This document shows positions 22,045-32,358 of a stretch of DNA of 64,000 nucleotides, in pieces. This DNA comes from Omphalotus guepiniiformis (lineage: Eukaryota; Basidiomycota; Agaricomycetes; Agaricales; Omphalotaceae). The position numbers and the translations under genes were made by a program. The notes under the pieces are model-generated. The model had not been told where the DNA came from. It was given only the letters and a program-made list of their open reading frames with translations, and did not search any database. The stretch covers positions 1 through 64,000 of the forward strand of contig JAQOOI010000019.1 of assembly GCA_028554645.1 (NCBI GenBank), given 5' to 3'. Position 1 is the stretch's first letter. Each line of letters begins with the position of its first letter.

Positions 22045-23765
22045 TGTAATGTTGCTTATGTAATCAAAAAAGCGGTGTGGATGTTGATAGAGTGATGATG
22101 GAAGTTCAAAGTAAGAGGGGAAAGATAAATCAGGTCAGGAAGTGTGCTTTATATATATGTGAACTTATGCAAATATGTACATACAGCGATCTGATCCTAC
22201 TTGCAATGAGGCAGACTATTATGTAAGCTTACTGAGTGTTGACATGCCAAAAGCACACTACAGATGTGTGGCAATATTAAGTCAAATCTAAGATAAAATC
22301 ATCAGTCAATCAATTTGTTGGTCCTAACATACTTTAACCTTGGAATCACAGTGCTATCATGCTCCACATACATCACATCAATCTTATAACATCATGCTAT
22401 TCAGATTCAACTCAAGTGTCCCACAAGATCACCCAGTGCTGATTTAATTCAAATCTCACATAAAATCATTCAGTGCTTGATATAGTGATTGGGTTCATTG
22501 ATAGATTTAGTGATGTTAGATTTAACTCAAGTGTCACATGAAATTACTCAATGCTTGATATAATGATCTGAGATTTAACTCAAATGTCATTCAAAATCAG
22601 CTTAGTGCTTGAATCAAAAATTTTAACTCAAATCTGACATAAAATTACTGGGTGCTTAAATCAGGAATTTTAACTCAAATCTGACTTAAAATCACTGAGT
22701 GGTTGATATAATGATGTGGAGTTTAACTTGAATGTCACTTGAGATTACTTACTGGGTGGAATAGTGATCATCCTATAGTGATGTGAGATGCAATCCAAAT
22801 TTCACACAAGAGTACTCAGTGCTTCAAAACAGGATGAATGTATTAACTCAAATGTCACTTTAGGAGGTCTCAGTGATTGATATGGAATATGTCTGAGGTC
22901 TTACTTATCATCACTGCTTGAACTAGTGATTGAGATAACTGCTCAAGTTGATATGATGATGTGTTTGGCATTCAAATGTTAAAATCACTTAGTGCTTGAT
23001 ATAGGAAATCTGACTTAAATCTGACACTCAGTGCTTAGTATAGTAATGTGAAATCCAACTAAAACTCACTTAAGATCACTGAATGCTTGATGTACTGATT
23101 GAGCCCATTGCTTGATATAGTAATGTGAGATTTACCTTCACATTAAATCATTCAATGTTTGATATGAAGGTATGTCTGAACTCTTACTTGTAATCACTGC
23201 ATGCAATAATGTGTCTTTGACTCAAAAATGTTACTTAGAATCTGCTTTAAAGTCTGAGATCTTACTTATCATCACTGCTTGAATTAGTGATTGAGCTGAG
23301 TGTTTGATATAATGGAGTGTCTTGCACTCAAATGTTACTTAAAATCACTGACTGCCTGACATAGGAAATGTTACTTAAAATCACTACCTGCTTGACATAG
23401 GGAATGTGGCTTAAAATTTAACATAGAATTCTTGAGTACTTGATATAGTGACTGAGCCCATGGCTTGATCTAGTGTAATGTGAGATTCAACTCCACATAC
23501 AATGATTCAATGTTTGATATGGGGATATGTCTGAAATCTCAACTGTAATCACTGCTTGAAACAGTTATTGAGCTAAGTGCTTGATATAATAATGTGAGTC
23601 TTTCACTCAAATACTCAAATGTTACTTAGATTTAAGTAGTGCTTTAAAAAGTGATGTGAAATTTAACTCAAATCTGACATAAAATTTGACTATTTATTGG
23701 TATGACATGTTGACATGTTGACATGTTTTTGCATGCTGACATGTCGACATGTTTATTATGGCCCA
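22045..23765. repeat. AT-rich decayed tandem repeat
   Basis: From about 22270 to 23700 the words CTCAAATCTGACATAAAATCACT, AGTGCTTGATATAGTGA and GTGAGATTTAACTCAAATGTCA recur every roughly 45-60 bp with heavy divergence. The pattern is satellite-like. The intron of the DGHHR-motif gene contains a similar word (GAGATAAAATT). No coding frame. Confidence 0.7.
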
Positions 23766-23783
23766 TAATGATCAGGATATATT

Positions 23784-24017
23784 ATTAGATTGATAGCACT
23801 CAATCTGCGCACAGGTTCGAGTCCTGTATGGGTCAATCGCATGCGCATTATGAGGGTTCCTTCAATAATGTGTTCGCTTTTATTTTTTCATAGTAAATAC
23901 AAATACTATCTCTTTGAAACTCAAGTGAAAGTGTGCAAAGTGCAACATATATTGATAGTAGATGAGTCTCATTGTAAATTTCTATCTGATCTTTCAGTAG
24001 CAATCTAAAAATTTTTG
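23784..24017 (+). repeat. direct repeat, left copy, tRNA 3'-half-like
   Basis: Nearly identical to 24328-24562. It begins with ATTGATAGCACTCAATCTGC and then a perfect T-arm, ACAGG TTCGAGT CCTGT, with a B-box-like centre. I do not find a convincing A-box at the right distance, so this is at most a tRNA 3' half. Confidence 0.75.
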
Positions 24018-24056
24018 CAACAAAAGGTTTGTGATTTACTATCTATCCTTCACTTA

Positions 24057-24300
24057 TTGGTCCAACAAGGTTTGTGAGAACATATCCATGCTTCGTCGAC
24101 GACGAACACTCATTGGTCCAACAAGGTTTGTGGGTAGAACATATCTATGCTTCGTCGACGATGAACACTCATTGGTCCAACAAGGTTTGTGAGAACATAT
24201 CTATGCTTCGTCGTCGACGAACACTCATTGTTGCAACAAGGTTTGGGATTTACTATCTATCCTTCATCGATCATCGACGACGAACATTCATTGCAAGTGG
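24057..24300 (+). repeat. 56-62 bp tandem repeat, four units
   Basis: Units contain CAACAAGGTTTGTG and end in GACGACGAACACTCA. Each carries a small self-complementary core, TTCGTCGACGACGAA. The array lies between the two direct repeats at 23784 and 24328. Confidence 0.85.
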
Positions 24301-24327
24301 CCCTGTAGAGAAGTGGTCTATGTGCAG

Positions 24328-24562
24328 ATTAGATTGATAGCGCTCAATCTGCCCACAGGTTCGAGTCCTGTATGGGTCAATAGCGCGCGCATTATGAGCG
24401 TTGCTTCAATAATGCGTTTGCTTTAATTTTTTCATAGTAAATACAAGTACTATCTCTTTGAAACTCAAGTGAAAGTGTGCAAAGTGCAACATATATTGAT
24501 AGTAGATGAGTCTCATTGTAAATTTCTATCTGATCTTTCAGTAGCAATCTAAAAACTTTTAC
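24328..24562 (+). repeat. direct repeat, right copy, tRNA 3'-half-like
   Basis: Second copy of the 235-bp sequence at 23784-24017, with only scattered base changes. Together the two copies bracket a short tandem array, a layout like a small non-autonomous element or a SINE dimer. Confidence 0.75.
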
Positions 24563-25108
24563 ATTCTGAACATGAGTGATCTTAATATAAAGTCTTCCAA
24601 GTAGCCTGAAAGAAGTCCATACAATTCAATGAACTTAGACTGTAGATTCCACTATATGATTCCATAAAAGATATGCTTGACCAGATAGCATTGTTCAATT
24701 GTAGAGCTCAGAAAAAACAGATCACTCCTTATGAGCAGCCAAAACAAGGAGATGCAAATGCAATATAACCTGATCCACACAAATTTACATATGCTACTCA
24801 ACCCACTCAGTCTGTCTCATCATCCAAGTTCTGCTCAACTTCAGCTGCCTAACTCTTCTCACCTTAATCTGCCAGACCCTACCCACTCTATTCTGTCTGA
24901 CCCTACTCATCCTACTCACCCTAGTCTGTCTGACCCTACTGGCCCTGCCTTTCAGACCCTATGTTAGACCCTACTAGTCTCTAATAACCCTAACCCCTAA
25001 GCGTGAGTGTTAAAGGCCTTCAATTTTCCGCTGCGCTTCACTTCAGGTCATCCTCAGGCTTTTCGTTGCATTTGGACCAGTCCCAGCTCGTCACTTGAAT
25101 CTCAGGCA
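24563..25108. other. spacer with CTGACCCTACT words
   Basis: The stretch 24860-24965 repeats CTGACCCTACT and CACCCTAGTCTGT. A short telomere-like AACCCTAACCCCTAA lies at 24978-24998. A 78-codon frame here is only the translation of this low-complexity DNA. Confidence 0.5.
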
Positions 25109-25701
25109 ATGGCAACGAGATCTAGTAACTCAAAAATCCATCGTCTCTATTCCGTGACTTCCCATACGATTGCATACATTGTTCAGGTAAGAAAATATCA
25201 TCCCATGTAGACCGTACTAATATCTGCTTCAAAAGGTCTATTTTAGTTTATGCACGAAAGAGAGTTGGGCGGCAAAGGACGGGAAGTACAGCTTTTGTCG
25301 GCTGTACCAGAACGTCATGGCAGTACTTGCGGATGCACCGTCAGAGTGGCGCGAAAAACTTTTCGAGTGGTGGAATCGGTAAGTTTTCTTTCTCGTTTGA
25401 TTACTCGCCACTCACGTACAAACACAGTCAGGTATTTTCAGATGCACCAGAGGATGTGGTGGATGACGACCTCAACGATGATGTCAAACGTATTCGCAAT
25501 GAGTTTGACCAAGGGAATTTCGACGTTAACTCCAAGGATGAAGAAGGTCAGTTTGACGGACAACAGGATGAACTAGACCCACTCGGGTATGAACCGGACC
25601 CACTTGAGGATGAACAAGACAACAGACAACAGGATAAACAAGTTGAACATGTGGCTTCTCAAGACGATGGTTTTGCTGTTTCTGGTGATGATGGGTTATG
25701 A
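25109..25701 (+). CDS. small acidic orphan, possible gene remnant
   Basis: Exons 25109-25186, 25236-25378 and 25428-25701 give 164 residues with both introns in phase. The middle reads SLCTKESWAAKDGKYSFC and LFEWWNRQVFSD, followed by a very acidic Gln/Asp-rich tail. The pattern of a helix with Trp, then a WWN-x-Q-V-F motif, is common at the C-terminus of large Agaricomycete orphan families (the DUF6698 group comes to mind), normally preceded by a longer N-terminus. This copy may therefore be 5'-truncated. I cannot confirm the family without a search. Confidence 0.5.
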
Positions 25702-25875
25702 TTGGTCTCTTTATCCTTGCTTTTACATGCTTGCTTGCTGTTTGTTACTGCCTGTTTTTTCAAGATACTTTGCTAGTTATGGACTCAATACAAGGATGTG
25801 CTTAGAATTTTATTGTGTGCTTAGAATCTTATTATTGTGAACATCTGGTCTATTTATAACAGTGGATAAAATGAT

Positions 25876-26110
25876 GTGTTGTAAGGTCCAGTATGTGTTG
25901 TAAGGTTTGGTACATGTAGTAAGGTCTGGTATGTGTAGTAATGTCTAGTACATGTTGTAATGTCCACTATGCATGGTAATGTCTAATACATGTAGTAAGG
26001 TCTGGTACATGTAGTAATGTCTAGTACATGCTGTAATGTCCACTATGCATGGTAATATCTGGTATGTGTTATAATGTGCACTACATGTTTGTAATGTCTG
26101 CTATGTCTTA
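25876..26110 (+). repeat. 19-bp minisatellite
   Basis: About twelve units of the form GTGTTGTAAGGTCTGGTAC, alternating with ATGTAGTAATGTCTAGTAC and GCATGGTAATGTCTAATAC variants. The period is constant at 19 bp for most of its length and decays after 26100. Confidence 0.85.
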
Positions 26111-26555
26111 TAACACTAACAATATGTCATACTGTCTAGCATTCATGGTAACTATCAAAACATATTGGAAATGTATTGTAACCTCTATAACATGTTTACT
26201 TTCCTCAATATATGTTGTAATTCCCATTATTCATGACTTTCTTTGAAAACCTTTGTACTACCTAAAATTTGTGACAATTACTATTATTCATTGTAAGAAT
26301 AACTATTATTCCTTAAGGTATAATAAAATTCTAAGACTATAACAAACTAGGGGGTCTTGATGTAACTCTCTTAAAATCAAGACATATTATTTTTTCACTT
26401 ATAACAAATACTGTATAAAATAATGCCTTATATGTTTACGTAGGTTTTGCTGATGGTTAATGCCAGTCCTTTCTAATACCTTGTGTTGTTACTCATTTTT
26501 TCTGCTGTCTCTCAGGTGAGAAGTGGTCTGTTTAATTTCCCTTCCTTGCTACACT
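26111..26555. other. AT-rich spacer
   Basis: No supported gene. The first part is decayed minisatellite. Confidence 0.5.
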
Positions 26556-27279
26556 CGTTCATGATCTCGACATATGCGTATCCACCGAAAACTCGCTCAG
26601 AAGAGCTTCCTTGGAGGGGCGTCGCTTCGCTTTCGCGCAGCCGAAATTCAAGCGACACATACACTTTTACGGTGCCAAGTTCTTGTATCAGGCGAAAACT
26701 TCGAATGTGGTCCGTGCGCAACTACAGTGCCTCAAGAACGCCTCGTCTTCTACTTTGATTGCAGATGTCTTCAAAATTCCAGTAGAGGTGGCAATGGAGG
26801 TCACGAATGGCGCTGAAGCAGACGACGAGAGCTCAGAGCATATTCGAAGTACGTGACTGACCACGCACTCCATAACCGAATGCTGACCTGGTGGAGGCCG
26901 CGTACCAACGCCTATTAAGCTCAAAAGACGACAGTCCTTTAGTCACCGCTCAATGTTCGTACTCAGTTGCTATAAGGAGTCGATAGATCTCTCGTCGGAC
27001 TCGGATACGGATTTACTTGAAATCATTGAAAATGTGCGTCACATCTTTTCTCTCCTCAACCTGTTTTCTCACTCTCGTACACCTAGGCGTACCTATCATC
27101 CTAAAATCCATTCTTCTATCTTTGGATTCCTTTCACGAAGCATTCACACACTCATCTTGTATACTACTGGCCGGGCTGAACAGTATTTTCTAATCGAAAG
27201 CTCGAAATCCGCTAGTTCGTCGTCGAAGTCAGATTACCATCCTTCTGAATACATCAAGTACTTCAGTGGGTTTACCTGA
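26556..27279 (+). CDS. uncertain multi-exon orphan
   Basis: Several plus-strand pieces look coding. Around 26611-26840 the frame reads FAFAQPKFKRHIHFYGAKF, then VEVAMEVTNGAEADDESSEH. Around 26985-27030 it reads ESIDLSSDSDTDLLEIIEN, followed by a GTGCGT donor-like word. I could not build one chain that joins these in phase. No family is recognised. It may be a decayed gene. Confidence 0.25.
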
Positions 27280-28002
27280 ATGCGCCGATATAGTCGACGT
27301 CTTCTACACCGACTATGGCGACCCATTCACCTCTGGCTCTTATCGATGGCTACGCTGACGTATCGCATTCCAAGAGGTAAGCATAGTTTAGCTTCCCCGA
27401 AAAGAGCTCAATCTTAGTGTTCGCTAACACTGCAAAAGTCCTCGCTTTAACGTTGAAGGATATTATGCGCATTTATACCCAGTAGTTTAGTCCGAAATTG
27501 CAATCGTAGAATTTGGAGAAACGGTCGGAATCGCACGAGAGGATCGACTCGAAAACACAAGTTAACTCAACAGTTGTCGACAAGTCTTGATACTGCAATG
27601 CTGCGTTCCCGTTAGCATGAGAGCTTTGAAAGCCCTACGTCCAGTGAAATTATTGAATAATGATTGAGTTGAAGGGCCTGTCTGATCTAATATCTTCGGG
27701 TAGTTGGGATTATCAGGTGCAGGACCCTCGTTTTTGTATTCTTTTAGTCTCTCTGGAAATCGCAATGTTTGAAACGGTCTCTCGGGTGATTCTTAGCTTT
27801 ATTCTTACCTCTCGTGAGATTACTGTCCCACCCATCGCGCTAATCTTACACCCATTCACTACCTTTATCTGTGAGGCGAATCTCTTCTACAATCCACAGT
27901 GGACTCGGCAGCGAATGGGTAGATTTTATTGCAACGGATACTGATCACGTAGTACACACAACGACGATAAAGGCCTAAGTGGCAAGACATGGTAGCTAAT
28001 GG
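27280..28002. other. spacer
   Basis: No supported gene or repeat. Confidence 0.45.
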
Positions 28003-28831
28003 TCAAACAACAAATTGTTTGAAAGCTTCATAACATTGTAGGATAGCACGCCGATTGTCGAGGGGTTTCATGCCATCGCTGAACCTGCGATTGGGACGAG
28101 GGATGTCAGGGACATGCCCGGTGACAAGGGTAGGAGTATGAGGAAATTCTCCGAGTTCGACACATCGACTCAGTTCTCGGGTGACTGGAATCTTGAAGAA
28201 ACTCGGAGATGTCCCGACCATGATTATACCGGGAATGACCTATGTCAAAAAAAAGGTGAATAAAGCGGTACACATATGATGTAGTGTGGAATACATACCT
28301 TACTATCCAATTGATCAAGCCCATCTGCTACCGAGTGTTAGTATCCTGAAAGGCGGCTATGGCCTTGGCAACGAGCTGACCATGCGGGTTGCCGGGGAAT
28401 TGTTTGTCCTCTTGGACAAGGAGGATGATATCATTGGCATCTCTATCGATGATGCAAACATCAGGGTTGGCGTACTTGGACTCCCCCAAGATGAAGAACC
28501 ACAACTCTTTGCGCGTGCGAATTACTCGAGGACGATGGATATATCCGAGGGAGTTGAAAAGTGCCACTGCAAAATCATCGACTGCTGACTCCTCCGGCTC
28601 GCAGGGCAACATCGCGAGATCGAGTTGAGCGAGGAAGCGGTAGGATGCATCGTCAGTTGCGTCATCAGCGGTAGCGGCAGTGAGGATCTCAGAGTGAATG
28701 GAGGGTGCGGGTAAGGGTGTTTCTTCAAAGAATGTTTGAGCATCTTGAAAAGCAATTGTGATGTTATACGCTTCCATCTCGTGGAAAGTCCATTCGTTTC
28801 CCGACTTCGCTGAGCGAGCAAAGTTCGCCAT
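28003..28831 (-). pseudogene. PD-(D/E)XK-like orphan, in-frame stop
   Basis: Exons 28831-28304 and 28239-28003 on the minus strand align throughout with the intact gene at 43601-44395. Shared segments include the start (MANFARSAK versus MAHLIRSAK), the core DVCIIDRDANDIILLVQEDK and the end GMKPLDNRRAILQCYEAFK. The core has a literal PD, then about 15 residues later E-D-K, the spacing of PD-(D/E)XK nucleases. A TAG at 28330-28328 interrupts exon 1, thirteen codons before its end, in a region that is open in the paralogue. Skipping it by splicing does not work, because no donor upstream keeps the phase. Likely a recent null allele or a base error. The rest of the frame is intact. Confidence 0.65.
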
Positions 28832-31800
28832 GTTTTCGTAGTTGTGGTGAGAGTGAGTCATTCCCACAGCGGATGAGCGTCGAAAGTATAGATTATATAA
28901 GCCGCAAGCGCTTATTGCTCTCGTGATCAGGCATTCGTCCTCTGCTCGACCCGCGAGCTGCATCTAAATCTGAAAAACAGCTCCAAACGAATCTGCCACA
29001 TCAACATTTCCTTCGCAAGTCTCAGCAGGCCAAAGTTGTCGCTAGGAAACCGAAGCAGTGAATGCGGACCACGTCATACACCTCGAGGTGAGGATGGTTG
29101 CCGTCCTCCCACTCCATGACGAGGCGATGTGGGGAACAACAAAGTCACGATCTTCGAGCATGTATGTCGTGATGTGTCCGAATTGTGCACAGAGCGGAGC
29201 GTGAAGACCGGGTTAGGGTGAATGACGCGTGCAACATTGCAGCCTCAAGCAACATTCGACCCGGCGGAAGACTTGATCGAGGCTTCGCTGAAGGGAGGGA
29301 CGTTATGGAACGAGGATACTATAAAGAAATAGAGATGAATTTAGGCGCCAGATTATCAAGATACGACTTGCACTATTCCCCAACACCGAGTATCTGAACG
29401 AATCCAAATAGATATCAGATACTCCGTCTCCTCATCCGATCATCCCATCTGGACGAGTGTGCTTGCAGCCTGGATATAGAAGCACGTATCTCACGCAGAC
29501 CCTCGCCGTTAACGCGGAACCGTTAGTGGAACGGGTCAAGTCGCAGTCAGTAAATGACGAGACTGTAGGCCAGGATAGAATCTGAATTCGCGAAAGAAGT
29601 GACGGTCATCGCGACGGAAATGTAAGTGGCGTTGTGAGCACGGGCGAGAATGCTTTGCAGGAGGAGCGGGAGAATGTGTAGTCGAGAGGGATAGAAGAAT
29701 CGGGTGCGACGGGTGAAGGGCCGCAATACGAGCGGAATTCTTTCACTCTAGAAAACATACAAGTTGGCACGTCGAGTCTCAAAGGTCCACCACGTAAAGA
29801 AACGAACCTTTCTCCTTTTTCCCTGAACTGCTGGATAGCGAGGAAACGTAAGAGGGCCACTCATGTCAGCTTCCTGAAGGTCTGGGTCAGTCAAGCTTCG
29901 CAGCGAAAAAAGAGTGTTCAGACCTCTGGCCTTCGTGAAAATGATTGGCATGGTTTGTGAGTGATAAGGAGTTTCAAGAGGGTTCGGCGAATGATAGAAA
30001 TGGCTGTATGCAGCAGATTGTTCGATGATTTCTGGTGCTTGTGCAAGTACGTGCGCTACAGATACATGCAAACTACTCAGTAAAATAAAATGAGATGTCG
30101 GAAAACATATGCACTGACAAGCAAGTTTCGTGGTTGTTCCACTAGAGCTCGTACACTCAAGCACGGGCAGACTGAACACAGTCCTTAGATGACAATCACT
30201 GTGAGGGCTGCGAGCAAGAGTCTGCACGAGAAACAAGGTCAAATCATCGGACCGATTAGTCTCACGCTCGTCCTCCACCTGGCTCCACTTATCCAGAACC
30301 CCGAAGCAGCCCGAAGCTTGCAATAATATATCTCTCCTTCTGACAAGATGACATCTTCTGGAGCGTAATTTTTCCATAAGTCAACTCCATCCACCAACTT
30401 TGACCTGGACGACATTAAGCAATGGTTTGGACTTTTCTCATTATATTCGATAGTTCGGTCAAAACGGACGATAATGGATGGTGAAGCCGTTGGTACGTCT
30501 TTCTTTCAAAATTTTCGATGGTTTCTCAAGGTTCTTGGAATTATTTAGGCCGTCACTGATGAGCGGCGAAATCAGGACTATGGGTGCGGGCAGCGGATTT
30601 AGTCGTGCTTATGCTTAGCCCATGCTCTTCGTGCAGGCGCTGAGCAGTGTTCGAGAATGTTTCTCGCGCTTTGTCACCCCCGAATTCTTTTTTATCCTTG
30701 ATAGCACACCCTTTTGCGCAATGTGGCGAGGTCTCGAGGTTATTGCCGGCTTTGCATGTTGCGTGCTAGCGTAGAAGGATCTCGTCCGAGTTCGTTACTG
30801 TCATTCTTGCTCAGAATCCACCCCGTAGAAGATTTATCTTCAATACAGTATTGGCACTGGTTCTATGCGCCTTTCATCGACATATGTCTACAGGAAATTT
30901 GATGAAAGCACGGGTGCGTCTTCTTCCCTTCTAGAAGCAGAATTTGCTCTAGTTTTGCTCACATTCTAATGCCAGGCATGATGTTTCGGCTTGAAATGAT
31001 CATGTTCCTGAGAATTCGACGCCAAATCCACCTGATGTGTCGATCCCCGGGCGCTGTATCACTCTCTCCTCCGCTCCCGAGCAAGCTTCAAGTTCTGATG
31101 TGACCCAGTCGCCTGCCAGCCTATCTATATCCCCGTATAACCGGAAGAAAACTCCTTTGATTTTGTATGCACTGTTGAACAAGACCGAGACACTACACGA
31201 CCTGTTTCTACGACCTGTTTCTACGACCTGTTTCTACGAACAAGTTTGCGTATGCAAGTGAACCCGATAAGCGAGATGCGGTCATCGTGTTTTGGTTTGT
31301 CGGAGCCGTCGAAACTTGAGACGATCCCGTCGAGAGTAAGTGATGGTGTGAAACGTGAAGAGAGTGAATGCTGAACGAGCTTTCAATATCTAGGTTCCTA
31401 ACGATCATGGCATCGAACAGCGCGGTTGTTCTTCTATATTCGAGCTGACATTGACGATGGCGGAAGTGTGATATTTAAGAAGGGCGCGCCAAAGTCGGAG
31501 TCGAAGATGGCATCATTCCGGCGTCGAGAGTCGTTGCCCAACCGGTGCCAGCCGGCCCCTCGAGATAGAGCGTCGACGTTTTGCACCATGCTGAATGTCT
31601 TAAGCTTCGCTGTTCATTTGAATGGGTGTTGTGGGTGTAGAGAAGGGAGAATGTGCTCCCCCCTTGGCGTGACTTTCCGAGAAGATCAGAACCAATACAA
31701 GATAGTCTTTTAGGCCTTAGGAACCTTGGTGTGTCAGTGTTCACTATGTGTCGGACAATCGTGCTAAAGAGCGGGCGAACAGAAAGCGTTCACTTCGAAA

Positions 31801-32358
31801 ATAGTATAAGTTATGTTCAGAGTGTCCGGGTGTAAATGCGGCTTGTTGACGTAAACGACATTGTCATTCGGAGATCTTCACTAACTTTAAAGACTCCAAT
31901 ACAACCCAGTGCGAATTTTCCAAGTCGTGTATTGAATACTTATACTGAGATCATTACAATTCAGGTATTCCGTGGACGCGAAAACGACGGAAATAGAACT
32001 GGCACTAATTGATTACGACTCAATGTGCATGCATGAATAAAAATTGGTTTTTGTAGCTAAAGGAACAGCTCTTCACGCAACATTTTGGCAGAGTGTCAAT
32101 CGAATTTGGAAGCTTGTTTTCACAATTTCCGGGCAAAAAGCACGAGAAGTTCAGCCGAATATGGACAAGCACTTCCCCGATTTGTACAAAAAAGTCCTAA
32201 AGAAGGATGCGAATAAAAACTGACAGAATCCCGCTGGAAGTATATAACTATAATTGAAGTCCGCTTTTTACATCTATACCACCGACCACTTCCTTCTCCC
32301 TTCGTTCTTCTCGCCCCTCTAGGCTTCTCCGTCGACAACGCCGTCGACACTGACGACG
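28832..32358. other. 3.5-kb gene-poor transition
   Basis: A minus-strand frame at 29748-30377 (209 codons) and plus-strand frames near 31037-31830 exist, but none has motifs, a clean splice chain or composition like the flanking genes. I see no repeats of the kinds found further left. The last ~100 bases before 32359 probably hold the leader of the PUF gene. Confidence 0.45.

Noticed and set aside
24731..24967. 78-codon frame with DPTHP repeats
   Set aside because: A translation of low-complexity CTGACCCTACT repeats; no splice context or homologous pattern.
29748..30377. 209-codon minus-strand frame
   Set aside because: No motif, composition unlike neighbouring genes, and no convincing start or splice partners.
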